Origin: Thiothrix nivea DSM 5205
GTDB taxonomy: Bacteria > Pseudomonadota > Gammaproteobacteria > Thiotrichales > Thiotrichaceae
Length of the DNA stretch: 64,000 bases
Assembly (NCBI RefSeq): GCF_000260135.1
Contig: NZ_JH651384.1
Coordinates: 685,693-749,692 of the forward strand
Direction: 5' to 3'
Position 1 is the first letter of the stretch, and each line of letters begins with the position of its first letter. A model generated the notes under the pieces. That model saw only the letters and a program-made list of their open reading frames with translations, was not told the DNA's origin and ran no database searches. The translations under genes and the position numbers were made by a program. Shown in pieces: positions 52,566 through 63,999 of the stretch.

Positions 52566-53450
52566 TCACTTATCTGTTTTGCCATTTTCGAGATAGGTAA
52601 TATAACTGTCGCGGGCCTGCTTGGCGCGGGACATGCGCGTATGCAAACCTTCGCCATCCTGCTGTTCAATCAAGGCGGCAAATTCACTTAAATCTGCCTG
52701 CAATTTGCTGATCATCTCCAGAATCGCGGTTTTATTCGTCAGGCAAATGTCACGCCACATCACCGGGTCACTGGAGGCAATGCGCGTAAAGTCGCGGAAA
52801 CCACCGGCTGCATAGCGGAAAATAGCTTCGCGCATCGGCAGGTTCAGTAAGGTATCCACCAGGGAAAAAGCCAGCACATGCGGCAAATGGCTGGTAGCCG
52901 CCAGCACCTGGTCGTGCAGCTCCACCGGCATGGATTCCAGCACTGCGCCCGTGACTTTCCACATGGTTTCGACCGCTACCACCGCATCAGGGTCGGTGTA
53001 AGGCAGTGGCGTGAGGATGACACGGCGGTTGGCGTAAAGGTCAGGGATAGCCGCTTCCACACCACTCATTTCCCGCCCGGCAATTGGATGACCGGGGACG
53101 AAACGGGCGAAATCCTTGCCAAATACCCGCTCAACTTCGGCCACTACGCTGCCTTTGGTACTGCCCGCATCGGTAAGGATGGCATCAGCAGGCATGGCTT
53201 GTTTGATCTGGGGTAACAACTTGCCCATTGCCCCCATCGGCACGGCCAACAGGATCATGTCGGCATCCTGCACCGCTTCCTGTGGGTTGAGGGTAAAACC
53301 GTCGATGACGCCGAGATCAACGGCTTTTTGCAGATGGGCTGCATTACGGCTGCAACCGACAATGGTCTGGCAATAACCAGCTTCACGCAGCGCCAATGCC
53401 AGTGAGCCGCCAATCAGGCCAACCCCAAAAATGACAAGTTTCTTTATCAC
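52566..53450 (-). CDS. tyrA: Prephenate dehydrogenase
   Basis: 294 residues from a GTG start that overlaps the hisC stop (GTGA). The Rossmann loop FGVGLIGGSLALALREAG, LTDAGSTKGSVV and FVPGHPIAGREMSGVEAA are diagnostic. It oxidises prephenate to hydroxyphenylpyruvate with NAD. No chorismate mutase or ACT domain is fused. Confidence 0.95.
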   Translation of the reverse strand: MIKKLVIFGVGLIGGSLALALREAGYCQTIVGCSRNAAHLQKAVDLGVIDGFTLNPQEAVQDADMILLAVPMGAMGKLLPQIKQAMPADAILTDAGSTKGSVVAEVERVFGKDFARFVPGHPIAGREMSGVEAAIPDLYANRRVILTPLPYTDPDAVVAVETMWKVTGAVLESMPVELHDQVLAATSHLPHVLAFSLVDTLLNLPMREAIFRYAAGGFRDFTRIASSDPVMWRDICLTNKTAILEMISKLQADLSEFAALIEQQDGEGLHTRMSRAKQARDSYITYLENGKTDK

Positions 53451-54577
53451 GCGACAAGAACCTTTTTCAACGCATTGATACAGCGAGTATTTTGCACTTC
53501 AGTGCCGATGGTGATGCGCAGGTGCTGCGGCAAACCATAACCACCGATGGGACGCACAATCACACCTTCACGCAAGAGCGCCTCATACAGTGGTGCAGCA
53601 GGCTGCTTGCAGTCAACCGTGATGAAGTTGCCGACTGTCGGGATGTATTCCCAACCATTTTCCGCGCACGCATCAAACCACTGTTTGAGGCCAGCAGTAT
53701 TGGTCATGACGCTTTGCCCCAGGAATGCATCATCACCCAGCGCGGCTTGTGCACCCGCCAGCGCCAGCGAATTGACATTGAACGGTTGGCGCACCCGGTT
53801 GAGGATGTCGGCAATCGCCGGGCTGGATACCGCATACCCGACCCGCAACCCCGCCAGGCCATAGATTTTGGAAAAGGTGCGGGTCACGACCAGGTTGGGG
53901 AATTCATCCAGCCATGCCAGCGCATTCGGAAAATCCGCTTGCTGCACGTATTCGGTGTAAGCTTCGTCGATAACCACGATGACATGTACCGGAACACGCT
54001 GCATGAAAGCGTACAGGTCACCCTTGGTCAGCCAGGTACCGGTCGGGTTATTAGGGTTGGCAATGAAGACCACTCGGGTTTTATCGTCAATTTTCGCCGT
54101 GATATTCGCCAGATTATGGCCATAAGGCATGGCATGATGATCCGGCGGATTGGCCTTGGCAATACGCAATTCCGCCCCGACCGCCTGCGTCACAATCGGA
54201 TAAACCGCAAAGGCGTATTCCGAACACACGGCGGCACGACTGTTATCCAGATAGGCGCGGGCAATAATGTCCAGCACATCGTTGGAACCGTTACCCAGGG
54301 TAATTTGCGGGCTTTGCAGGCCAAATTTCTGCGCAATCGCAGCTTTGAGCTGATAGCCACTACCATCCGGATACAGCCCGAGCGTTTGCAGCGGGTTTGC
54401 CAACGCCGCCAGCGCCTTGGGGCTTACACCCAACGGGTTTTCATTGGAAGCCAGCTTGAGAATATCGGTAATCCCCAGTTCACGTTCCAGTTCCTCAATC
54501 GGCTTGCCAGGCTGGTAGGGTTGCAGCGCCTGTACACCGGAAACGGCAAGCTGCCTGTAATCAATGCTTGATTGCAT
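53447..54577 (-). CDS. hisC: Histidinol-phosphate/aromatic aminotransferase
   Basis: 376 residues, class II fold. ASNENPLGVSPKAL, GNGSNDVLDIIARAYLD, FIANPNNPTGTW and the PLP lysine in TFSKIYGLAGLRVGY are present. Next to tyrA and aroA it may serve tyrosine and phenylalanine synthesis as well as histidine, as broad HisC2-type enzymes do. Confidence 0.93.
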   Translation of the reverse strand: MQSSIDYRQLAVSGVQALQPYQPGKPIEELERELGITDILKLASNENPLGVSPKALAALANPLQTLGLYPDGSGYQLKAAIAQKFGLQSPQITLGNGSNDVLDIIARAYLDNSRAAVCSEYAFAVYPIVTQAVGAELRIAKANPPDHHAMPYGHNLANITAKIDDKTRVVFIANPNNPTGTWLTKGDLYAFMQRVPVHVIVVIDEAYTEYVQQADFPNALAWLDEFPNLVVTRTFSKIYGLAGLRVGYAVSSPAIADILNRVRQPFNVNSLALAGAQAALGDDAFLGQSVMTNTAGLKQWFDACAENGWEYIPTVGNFITVDCKQPAAPLYEALLREGVIVRPIGGYGLPQHLRITIGTEVQNTRCINALKKVLVA

Positions 54578-54789
54578 GGTGAACCTTGCAAATAAAAATC
54601 AAGCGGGCATTCAATCACAGACCGGCAGTCCTGCCAAGGGTAGACATGCGTAATACGCCCAGCGTTATTTCATCCCCATTTTTCGGGGGTGAGTTGAGTA
54701 CAGCCCCCCTGAATCTGTTATGCTTCGCGTTGAAATTTAATCTGAGAACCCCACTCTCGCGATAAATAGAACATTTAGGAGCTTAAACT

Positions 54790-55968
54790 ATGCCCTGGAA
54801 CGAACCGGGTGGAAATCAACAAGACCCATGGACGGGAAAAAACCGCAGCCCGGGAGGTAACGATCCCGAAGAACTGATCCGCAAGCTTAACCAGAAACTG
54901 GCCAGGCTATTTGGCCGCTCAGGCGGCGGCGATGGCTCCGGCAACAGTGGCAAAGGCATTTTGCTACTGGCGGGTTTGCTAATCATCGGTTGGATGTTAT
55001 CCGGATTTTACACCATTGATGCCCGCCAGAAAGGTTTGGTACTGCGTTTCGGTGCTTATCAGGAAACCACTAACGCTGGCTTGCACTGGCGGCTCCCCTA
55101 CCCAATCGAAACGGTTGAAGTCATCGACGTGGAACAAAACCGCAGCGCCCAGGATCGCAGCACCATGCTGACCAAGGATGAAAACATCGTCGACATCGCG
55201 GTTTCCGTCCAGTACAAGGTGAGCGATGCGGAAGCTTATGCTTTCAATATCCTTAATCCCGACCTCGTGGCAGACCAGACCCAGGGTACCTTGTACCAGG
55301 TATTGCGTGGTTCCATCCGCGACATTATCGGGCGCAACAACATGGACTTCATTTTGCAGGAAGGCCGTGAACAAATCGCCATCGACGCCCAAAACCTGAT
55401 GCAACAAGTGCTGGACGACTATAAAGCCGGTTTGAAAATCATCAAGGTCAACCTGACTTACGCCGAAGCGCCCACCGAAGTCAAAGACGCCTTCGACGAA
55501 GCCAACCGCGCCCGTGAAGACAAGAACCGTTTCCAGAACGAAGCGGAAACCTACTCCAAGAAAGTTATCCCCGAAGCCGGTGGTCAGGCAGCACGCCTAA
55601 AGGCTGATGCCGAAGCCTACCGTCAGGAAGCCGTCAACCGCGCCATAGGTGACGCTGCCCGCTTCAGCCAGTTGGTGACCGAATACCAAAAGTCCCCCGC
55701 TGTGACCCGTGAGCGCCTGTACCTGGATGCGATGGAATCGGTCATGGCAGGCAGCCGCAAGGTTATGGTTGACACCGGCAGCAACAACATGCTGTATTTG
55801 CCGCTCGACCAACTGGGGGGGCAAGCCTCCGGTAATGCCGCCAGCGCCGCTGCCGCCAGTGCCATGCAAATAAATTCCACCAGCAACCAGCCAGAAGCCT
55901 CGGCAGCTAACAACAGTGGCGCGACGCGCCAGCAATCCCGGGAAACCAGTGTCAGGGAGGGCCGTTAA
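54790..55968 (+). CDS. hflK: FtsH-modulating membrane protein HflK
   Basis: 392 residues. The Gly/Asn-rich N-terminus (MPWNEPGGNQQDPWTG), one membrane helix (ILLLAGLLIIGWMLSGFY, about 57-74), and a SPFH domain follow. HflK and HflC form a cage around the FtsH protease in the inner membrane. The tail is rich in Ser/Ala/Asn. HflC begins 2 bp after its stop. Confidence 0.95.
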   Translation: MPWNEPGGNQQDPWTGKNRSPGGNDPEELIRKLNQKLARLFGRSGGGDGSGNSGKGILLLAGLLIIGWMLSGFYTIDARQKGLVLRFGAYQETTNAGLHWRLPYPIETVEVIDVEQNRSAQDRSTMLTKDENIVDIAVSVQYKVSDAEAYAFNILNPDLVADQTQGTLYQVLRGSIRDIIGRNNMDFILQEGREQIAIDAQNLMQQVLDDYKAGLKIIKVNLTYAEAPTEVKDAFDEANRAREDKNRFQNEAETYSKKVIPEAGGQAARLKADAEAYRQEAVNRAIGDAARFSQLVTEYQKSPAVTRERLYLDAMESVMAGSRKVMVDTGSNNMLYLPLDQLGGQASGNAASAAAASAMQINSTSNQPEASAANNSGATRQQSRETSVREGR

Positions 55969-55970
55969 TC

Positions 55971-56852
55971 ATGGACATAAAAAATACCATCGTAGCGGCC
56001 ATCGGCCTGCTGTTGTTCCTGCTTTCCAGTTCACTTTACATGGTTGACCAGCGCCAGCGTGCCATCCTGTTCAAGTTCCGGGAAATCGTGAACGATGACA
56101 TTGGCCCTGGGTTGCATTTCCGGCTGCCATTCGTCAATACAGTCAGCAAGTTCCCGTCCCAGATCCTGACACTGAACTCCGAGTCCGAACGCTTCCTGAC
56201 CGGTGAGAAGAAGTACGTGCAAGTGGATTTCTTCGTCAAATGGCGCATCAAGGATTTCGCCTCGTTCTACCGCTCCACCGGTGGTGGCAGTGTTGACAGC
56301 GCCATCCAGAACGCCCAGAACCGTCTGGAACAGTTGATGAAAGATGGGCTGCGTAACGAATTCAGCCGCCGCACCATTGAAGAAGCCCTTTCCGCTGAAC
56401 GTGGCAACATCATGCAGGGGCTGGAAAACAAGTCCAATGAGGTTGCCAAGCAGCTGGGTATCGAGGTTGTGGATGTGCGCGTCAGCAAGATCGACTTCCC
56501 CGAAACCGTCAGCAACTCGGTGTTTGAGCGGATGCGTTCCGAACGCCAGCGGGTAGCAGAAGACTTCCGTTCACGTGGTAAGGAAGAGGCGGAAAAAATC
56601 AAGGCTGATGCCGACCGTCAGGCCACCATCATCCGCGCGGAAGCCTACAAGGATGCGGAAAAAATCCGTGGTGAAGGCGACGCCAAGGCAGCAGAAATCT
56701 ACGCAGCTGCTTACCAGCGCGACCCGGAATTCTACGCCTTCTACCGCAGTATCAACGCCTACAAGAACACCTTGGGTAAAGGCGATGATGTCATGGTGCT
56801 GGAGCCGGATTCCGAGTTCTTCCGCTACTTCAAACAGCAGTCAGGCCAGTAA
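55971..56852 (+). CDS. hflC: FtsH-modulating membrane protein HflC
   Basis: 293 residues. An N-terminal helix (IVAAIGLLLFLLSSSLYM), then SPFH domain (QRAILFKFREIVNDDIGPGLHFRLPFVN, split), a long coiled coil (RSRGKEEAEKIKADADRQ) and the closing VLEPDSEFFRYFK typical of HflC. Partner of HflK. Confidence 0.95.
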   Translation: MDIKNTIVAAIGLLLFLLSSSLYMVDQRQRAILFKFREIVNDDIGPGLHFRLPFVNTVSKFPSQILTLNSESERFLTGEKKYVQVDFFVKWRIKDFASFYRSTGGGSVDSAIQNAQNRLEQLMKDGLRNEFSRRTIEEALSAERGNIMQGLENKSNEVAKQLGIEVVDVRVSKIDFPETVSNSVFERMRSERQRVAEDFRSRGKEEAEKIKADADRQATIIRAEAYKDAEKIRGEGDAKAAEIYAAAYQRDPEFYAFYRSINAYKNTLGKGDDVMVLEPDSEFFRYFKQQSGQ

Positions 56853-56859
56853 CCCATCT

Positions 56860-57054
56860 GTGGATTTGCGCTGGAACGATCTGCTTAATGCTGTCGCCCT
56901 CCTGCTGATCATGGAGGGGCTTATGCCATTTTTAAGCCCCTCCCGCCTCAAGCAAGCCTACGCCCAATTGCTGGAATTGCCGGACAAAACCTTACGAAGC
57001 ATTGGTCTGGTGAGTGTAATTGCTGGTATCCTACTGCTCTTTTTGACTGATTAG
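56860..57054 (+). CDS. DUF2065 (YjeT-like) membrane protein
   Basis: 64 residues from a GTG start 7 bp after hflC. LLNAVALLLIMEGLMPFLSP and LRSIGLVSVIAGILLLFL are two membrane helices. E. coli yjeT sits at the same place, between hflC and purA. Role unknown; the start is chosen because the longer frame lies inside hflC. Confidence 0.82.
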   Translation: MDLRWNDLLNAVALLLIMEGLMPFLSPSRLKQAYAQLLELPDKTLRSIGLVSVIAGILLLFLTD

Positions 57055-57061
57055 CCGAAAC

Positions 57062-58252
57062 ATGCCGAATACTGACCAATACTGGGCGCTCCCCGATGGC
57101 ATCAGCGAAGCCCTGCCCGACGAAGCCGAGCGTCTGGAACAACTGCGCCGCAACCTGCTGGATTTATTTTCCGCCTGGGGTTACCGTCTGGTCATGCCCC
57201 CCCTGGTGGAATTCATGGAATCCCTGCGCACTGGCCACGGTAGCCATCTGGACGTGCAAACCTTCAAGCTGACCGATCAGTTGAGCGGGCGCATGATGGG
57301 TGTGCGTGCTGACATGACCCCGCAAGTGGCGCGTATCGACGCCCACAAGCTCAAGGGCAACCAAGCCAACCGCCTGTGCTACATCGGCAGCGTATTACGC
57401 ACCCGCAGTTTCCACCGTGACGGTTCGCGCTCACCCTTGCAGGTTGGCGCAGAACTGTTTGGCCATGCGGGGCTGGATAGCGATTTCGAGGTCATTTCCC
57501 TGCTGTTGGAAACCCTGACCCATTGCCATGTCCCCAACCTGGTGGTGGACATCGGCCACGTCGGTATTTTCCGCTCACTGGCGCGTGCCGCCGGGTTGAA
57601 TGCGCGGCAGGAAAGCACTTTTTACGACATGCTGGAGCGCAAATCCTTGCCCGAGATTGATGAATGGCTAGCGCAAGCCAAGCTGCCCACCGACATCAGT
57701 GGCTGGCTGCGCCAATTGCCGCGCCTGAACGGTTCGCAGGCAGTGCTCGATCAGGCAGCAGAACTGTTCGCCGGGGCGCATCCGGATATTCAGGAAGCGC
57801 TTGCCTACCTGCGCACCTTGGTTGGACGGCTGGCCGCCAGTTTCCCGGATTGCCGCATTCATGTTGATCTGGCCGAATTGAGTGGTTATGACTACCATAC
57901 CGGCATTGTATATGGCATTTATACACCCGGCTTAGGGCGTGAGGTGGCGCGTGGCGGGCGTTATGACGGGATTGGCGAAGCCTTCGGGCGGGTACGCCCG
58001 GCCACCGGTTTTAGCACCGACCTGCGCACCTTGGCGGGCTTTGCCCTGCCCCACATGCAGGCATCCGGCAACGCGGCGATTTTTGCCCCGGACACCCAGG
58101 ATGCAGCACTGGAGCAACTGATACGCGACCTGCGCAACCAGGGCAAGCGCGTGGTGCGCGCACTGGACGGGCAAGCCGCAACACCAGCGGCACTGGGTTG
58201 CAATCAGCAGATTACACAGCAAAATGGCCAGTGGGCCGTGGTAGCCGTTTGA
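57062..58252 (+). CDS. hisZ: ATP phosphoribosyltransferase regulatory subunit
   Basis: 396 residues, a HisRS-like fold without the tRNA-binding domain. LPDGISEALPDEAERLEQLR, LTDQLSGRMMGVRADMTPQVARID and YDYHTGIVYGIYTPG are typical. HisZ forms a complex with the short HisG and makes it histidine-sensitive. hisG is not in the window. In this order hisZ sits between DUF2065 and purA. Confidence 0.93.
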   Translation: MPNTDQYWALPDGISEALPDEAERLEQLRRNLLDLFSAWGYRLVMPPLVEFMESLRTGHGSHLDVQTFKLTDQLSGRMMGVRADMTPQVARIDAHKLKGNQANRLCYIGSVLRTRSFHRDGSRSPLQVGAELFGHAGLDSDFEVISLLLETLTHCHVPNLVVDIGHVGIFRSLARAAGLNARQESTFYDMLERKSLPEIDEWLAQAKLPTDISGWLRQLPRLNGSQAVLDQAAELFAGAHPDIQEALAYLRTLVGRLAASFPDCRIHVDLAELSGYDYHTGIVYGIYTPGLGREVARGGRYDGIGEAFGRVRPATGFSTDLRTLAGFALPHMQASGNAAIFAPDTQDAALEQLIRDLRNQGKRVVRALDGQAATPAALGCNQQITQQNGQWAVVAV

Positions 58253-58270
58253 TATTTAACGTTACTTTGA

Positions 58271-59586
<1,316 letters not shown>

Positions 59587-59587
<1 letters not shown>

Positions 59588-60351
59588 TGGATGAAATGGA
59601 TGTAAGCCGCCGCTTTGGTGGCATCATCCGCATTTACGGTGAAGCGGCATTCGCCCGCTTCACCACTTCCCACATTTGCATCATCGGTGTCGGTGGCGTT
59701 GGTTCCTGGGTGGTGGAAGCGCTTGCCCGTAGTGGTATCGGCAAACTCACCCTGATCGACCTCGACAACGTGGCGGAATCCAACATCAACCGCCAGCTTC
59801 CTGCACTTGGTAGCACAGTAGGCCGTGCCAAAGTCGATGTACTGAAAGAGCGCTGCCTCGACATCAACCCCGCCTGCCAAATCCATACCATTGAAGATTT
59901 CCTTGAAAAAGAAAATCTTGCCGAACTTGTTTCATCCGAATTCGATTACGTGCTGGACTGCATCGACAACTTCCGCATTAAAGCCGCGCTGGCCACACAC
60001 TGCCGCCGCAACAAAATCCGCCTGGTCATGCTGGGCGGCGCAGGTGGGCAGAAAGACCCGACCAAAATCCGCCTGTCAGACCTGGGCAAAACCCAGCAAG
60101 ATCGTTTGCTGGCGAGGGTGCGCAAGGAACTGCGCCAAAACTACGGTTTCAGCGCCAACCCCCAGCGCCGTTTCGAGATACCGGCGGTGTGGTCTGAGGA
60201 AGCCATGATCCTGTCGGAAAGCGGCCCAGCCTGTGACCTGAGCTGCGCCGGGGGGATTGGTTCCATCATGACCGTGACAGCCAGCTTCGCCATGGTCGCC
60301 GTTAGCCATGTCCTGACAAAACTGGCTGCAAGGGAAACAGCAAACGCCTGA
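59587..60351 (+). CDS. tcdA: tRNA threonylcarbamoyladenosine dehydratase
   Basis: 254 residues, E1-like fold. GVGGVGSWVVEALARSGIGKL, ESNINRQLPALGSTVGRAKV, then a Cys in CDLSCAGGIGSIMTV. It uses ATP to cyclise t6A37 to ct6A in tRNAs. Overlaps purA by one base. Confidence 0.92.
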
Positions 60352-60393
60352 TTTCTGGTGTACTCTTAATACACACCAGAGGAGGAACCCGCC

Positions 60394-61215
60394 ATGTCGC
60401 CAACAGAAGAAACCCGTAATAACGATCAAGCACCGGAAATCGGGGAAAACACCCGCACGCGCCCGTTTGTCGCCCCCTGCCGCCAGCTTGCCCCAACCGC
60501 GCCGCTACGCTGGCTGAAACAGGGCTTGCAGGATTTCAAGCAAGCTCCGTTACTCAGCATGATATACGGTTCGCTGTTCATGTTGGCCAGTTGGTTAATC
60601 GCGTTGTGGTCGTGGCAGGTGGGCAGCTTCACCATGCTGATTGTCCTGTTCGCGGCCTTCGTTTTTCTTGGCCCAGCGCTGGCCATGGGCTTGTATTCCG
60701 TCAGTTGCCAGCTTGACCGGGGCATGAAACCACGCATTGGCTTTTGTTTAAGCCAGGGCAGGAAACGCCTCGGCAACCAGATGGTGTTTGCATTCGCGCT
60801 GTTGGTGATCTTTTTGGTTTGGGCGCGCGCCGCCGCCATCGTCAACATTTTCCTGCCGATGGCGCGGGAACCAAATTTCAACGAAATGCTGACTTTCCTG
60901 ATCATCGGCTCCGTAGTCGGTTTGCTGTTTTCAGTGGTAGTGTACTGCGCTAGTGTATTTTCCCTGCCCATGATCATGGATCGGGAAGTTGACGCGATTA
61001 CCGCCGTGCTGACCAGCGTCAATGCCGTCCTGAGGAACAAGACCGCCATGCTGCTGTGGGCGCTGATCATTCTAGGGTCGGTTGTGTTGGGGTTCCTGAC
61101 GTTGTTCCTCGCCTTTGTCGTCACATTGCCCGTGATTGGGTATGCAAGCTGGCGAGGCTATCGGGAAACCATTATTGGCGATGAATGGCCGCAAGACCCG
61201 GATACAGCCGCCTGA
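60394..61215 (+). CDS. DUF2189 membrane protein
   Basis: 273 residues, about six membrane helices. LRWLKQGLQDFKQAPLLSMIYG and the closing GYASWRGYRETI are family marks. A CTGGTGT/ACACCAG hairpin (60355-60379) lies just before its ribosome site. Function unknown; converges with dcd. Confidence 0.87.
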   Translation: MSPTEETRNNDQAPEIGENTRTRPFVAPCRQLAPTAPLRWLKQGLQDFKQAPLLSMIYGSLFMLASWLIALWSWQVGSFTMLIVLFAAFVFLGPALAMGLYSVSCQLDRGMKPRIGFCLSQGRKRLGNQMVFAFALLVIFLVWARAAAIVNIFLPMAREPNFNEMLTFLIIGSVVGLLFSVVVYCASVFSLPMIMDREVDAITAVLTSVNAVLRNKTAMLLWALIILGSVVLGFLTLFLAFVVTLPVIGYASWRGYRETIIGDEWPQDPDTAA

Positions 61216-61230
61216 TCCGGATCGGACACA

Positions 61231-61797
61231 TCAGGTTTTGGGCAGGGTAACGCCCTTCTGCCCCTGATATTTGCCGCCACGATCCTTGTAGGATGTGTCG
61301 CAAACTTCATCGGACTCGAAGAACAGCATCTGCGCCACACCCTCGTTGGCGTAGATCTTTGCCGGTAGTGGCGTGGTGTTGGAAAATTCCAGCGTCACAT
61401 GCCCTTCCCACTCAGGTTCCAGAGGCGTGACATTGACGATGATCCCGCAGCGCGCATAAGTGGACTTGCCAAGGCAAACCGTCAGTACGCTACGTGGGAT
61501 GCGGAAATATTCCACTGTCCGCGCCAGTGCAAACGAATTAGGCGGGATGATGCATACATCACCGGTGAAATCGACGAAACTCTTTTCGTCAAATGCCTTC
61601 GGGTCGACAATGGTGCTGTTGATGTTGGTAAAAATCTTGAATTCATTGGCGCAACGCACATCATAACCGTAGCTGGAAGTACCGTAAGACACGATTTTTT
61701 CACCATTAACGGAACGCACCTGCCCCGGCTCAAAGGGTTCGATCATGCCCCCGTTTGCCGCCATACGCCGAATCCAGTGGTCGGATTTGATACTCAT
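61231..61797 (-). CDS. dcd: dCTP deaminase
   Basis: 188 residues. [59 protein letters not shown] and [11 protein letters not shown] are the Dcd motifs, including the catalytic Glu. It makes dUTP from dCTP for thymidylate supply. Overlaps the lipoprotein gene (ATGA). Confidence 0.96.
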   Translation of the reverse strand: MSIKSDHWIRRMAANGGMIEPFEPGQVRSVNGEKIVSYGTSSYGYDVRCANEFKIFTNINSTIVDPKAFDEKSFVDFTGDVCIIPPNSFALARTVEYFRIPRSVLTVCLGKSTYARCGIIVNVTPLEPEWEGHVTLEFSNTTPLPAKIYANEGVAQMLFFESDEVCDTSYKDRGGKYQGQKGVTLPKT

Positions 61798-62237
61798 TGC
61801 TGCACTCCTATACCGCCCTGACGCTGGAAGGGAACGCTAATCAAAGGCAGCTTCACTGCACCCGTCAAATCGTATTGCAACCTGCGTTCACGCCAGGCAA
61901 CCGGAGCCAGCCGCGCCAGTTCGACGAAATCCAGCGTGATAGGAATGTTGACCGGCACTTCCTGCCTTGCCCCGATCATTTGCTCTTCCGTCCGGTCACC
62001 GCTAGCGACTGGCCGCCCGTTGAGGCTTAAACCGTACTGGATGCCCTTGACCGGAATCGGGAACGCATTCGGGTTACTGACATTCAGGGTAATAAGCGCC
62101 GTTCCCCGCGTCAGGGAAATATCCTGCAAACCGATGTTCTGGACAGAAATCTTGGGTTGCTCGATAACACCGGGGACGCTGGTGCAGGCGCTTAGCAGCA
62201 GAGGGGCAAAGATGAAGACAAGGATTCGTTTCAGCAT
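61794..62237 (-). CDS. LEA type 2-like lipoprotein
   Basis: 147 residues. A lipoprotein signal with LLLSACTS predicts lipidation at Cys18. The mature part, [36 protein letters not shown] (in pieces), is a late-embryogenesis-abundant/WHy-type beta sandwich. Likely an envelope protein of unknown role. Confidence 0.8.
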   Translation of the reverse strand: MLKRILVFIFAPLLLSACTSVPGVIEQPKISVQNIGLQDISLTRGTALITLNVSNPNAFPIPVKGIQYGLSLNGRPVASGDRTEEQMIGARQEVPVNIPITLDFVELARLAPVAWRERRLQYDLTGAVKLPLISVPFQRQGGIGVQQ

Positions 62238-62289
62238 GTGTTTTTCTTCAGGTTGGTTGGAGTGCTGAATATAAACGAGGAAGGGGGAG

Positions 62290-62342
62290 GAAGAAACCCC
62301 TCCTAACCTCCCCTTATCAGGGGAGGAACAAGAGGGTGCTCC
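62290..62342. repeat. Palindromic intergenic repeat, copy 2 (inverted)
   Basis: Reverse complement of the repeat at 43594-43646 with few differences. A third, shorter copy of the core (CCTGATAAGGGGAGG) follows at about 62357-62371. It lies between the convergent side of apbC and the LEA lipoprotein gene. Confidence 0.8.
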
Positions 62343-62376
62343 GTTTGCTTGCCCCCCTGATAAGGGGAGGAGTTTC

Positions 62377-63465
62377 TTAAACGTTCATGATCTTGATGGT
62401 CGGGAACTTGGTGCTGTAGTCCTTGGCTTGGCGTGCCAGACGGGCAGCTGCCTTGCGGGCGATGTCTTTGTAGATTTGCGCGACTTTGCCATCCGGGTCA
62501 GCAGCAACGGATGGGTTACCGTTGTCGACCTGTTCGCGGATTTTAATGTCCAGCGGCAGGCCGCCAAGGTAATTCACGCCGTATTGTTCCGCCATGCGCT
62601 GGCCGCCGCCTTCGCCGAAGATGTGTTCCGCGTGGCCGCACTGGCTACAGATGTGGATACTCATGTTCTCGACAATGCCAAGGATAGGCACTTCGACCTT
62701 CTCGAACATTTTCAGACCCTTGCGGGCATCCAGCAGAGCGATGTCCTGCGGGGTGGTGACGATGATTGCGCCAGAAACCGGAATTTTTTGCGAAAGTGTC
62801 AGCTGGATGTCGCCAGTACCCGGCGGCAGGTCGATAACCAGATAATCCAAGTCGCCCCAGTTGGTGTCGCCCAGCAACTGTTCCAGCGCCTGCGTGACCA
62901 TTGGGCCGCGCCAGATCATTGGGGTATCTTCTTCGATCAGGAAGCCGATCGACATGGCTTTGATGCCATGATTTTCCATCGGCTCCAGACTTTTGCCGTC
63001 TTCGGAAACGGGCTGGCCGCTGATGCCCAACATGCGTGGCTGGCTGGGGCCGTAAATATCCGCATCCAGCATCCCGACAGTTGCGCCATCAGCTTTCAGC
63101 GCCAATGCCAAGTTGACGGCGGTGGTGGATTTACCTACCCCGCCCTTGCCGGAGGCGACGGCGATGATGTTCTTGATGCCATCCTTGCGTTTGACGCTTT
63201 TCTGTACGGCATGGGCAGCCACCTGGGTTTCGACAGTCACAGCGGCGTCGGCAGCGCCAGCCGCCGTCAGGGCAGCCTTGATTTCAACCGCCAGTTCATC
63301 ACGGTATCCGCCTGCCGGGTAACCCTGCACCACGCGCACGGCTACCTTGCCGCCATCCACGGTAATGTCCTTGACCTGGTTGAGGGACACGATGTCCTGC
63401 TCCAGATAACGATCCTTGATTTCTTTGAGTAACGTTTCAACCTGTTCGCGTGTCATGTCAGCCAT
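62377..63465 (-). CDS. apbC: Iron-sulfur cluster carrier protein Mrp/ApbC
   Basis: 362 residues from the ATG at 63465, behind GGAGACCGG; an in-frame ATG at 63477 is also possible. An N-terminal DUF59-like domain (about 1-90) precedes the P-loop NTPase: ASGKGGVGKSTTAVNLALAL, DADIYGPSQPRMLG, DYLVIDLPPGTGDIQLTLSQ. The CSQCG motif near residue 275 binds the bridging cluster. It delivers Fe-S clusters to apoproteins. Confidence 0.93.
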   Translation of the reverse strand: MADMTREQVETLLKEIKDRYLEQDIVSLNQVKDITVDGGKVAVRVVQGYPAGGYRDELAVEIKAALTAAGAADAAVTVETQVAAHAVQKSVKRKDGIKNIIAVASGKGGVGKSTTAVNLALALKADGATVGMLDADIYGPSQPRMLGISGQPVSEDGKSLEPMENHGIKAMSIGFLIEEDTPMIWRGPMVTQALEQLLGDTNWGDLDYLVIDLPPGTGDIQLTLSQKIPVSGAIIVTTPQDIALLDARKGLKMFEKVEVPILGIVENMSIHICSQCGHAEHIFGEGGGQRMAEQYGVNYLGGLPLDIKIREQVDNGNPSVAADPDGKVAQIYKDIARKAAARLARQAKDYSTKFPTIKIMNV

Positions 63466-63624
63466 TCCGGTCTCCATTCAATGAGCTTGTAAATCTGGGC
63501 GCGATTCTACACCAACTGTTGGCAGACCCGAAATAAGCACCTATTCAGGAATGAGAATTTCCAGATCATGCGCCCGTGGCCTGAATTTTTCCGGTTTTCA
63601 GAGGGTTCTGTATTGGGTATGGCG

Positions 63625-63999
63625 TCAGTTTTTGCGCCATACCAGCGTCCGGTTATTCACCGGCATTTCAATATCATGCAACAGCACCATCCCCGCCGCT
63701 GCCGCTAGCCGGTTGAGGTCATCCATATCCCGAATCCCGCTGTTCGGGTCACGCATCTTCAGCCACTGGTCGAAACGCGCATTGCTGTCACTGGTGTATT
63801 GCCCACCGTAGTTGAACGGGCCGTACAGCGCGAATAGCCCGCCTTCTGGCAACAGCTTGCCAACTCCGGCGAAAAAAGCTTCCACTTCCTGCCACCCCAT
63901 GATGTGTGCGGTATTGGCAGAATACACCGCATCCACCACCATGTCCGGCCATGGATCGCGCAGCACATCCAGCGGCAGCGGCGGGCGGGTATTTGGCAA
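63625..63999 (-). CDS. DUF938 SAM-dependent methyltransferase, N-terminus beyond window
   Basis: The last about 124 residues of a class I methyltransferase of the DUF938 type: AVYSANTAHIMGWQEVEAFFAGVGKLLP, LFALYGPFNYGGQYTSDSN, RDPNSGIRDMDDL and the end NNRTLVWRK. The SAM-binding N-terminus is outside the window. Substrate unknown. Confidence 0.83.
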   Translation of the reverse strand: MPNTRPPLPLDVLRDPWPDMVVDAVYSANTAHIMGWQEVEAFFAGVGKLLPEGGLFALYGPFNYGGQYTSDSNARFDQWLKMRDPNSGIRDMDDLNRLAAAAGMVLLHDIEMPVNNRTLVWRKN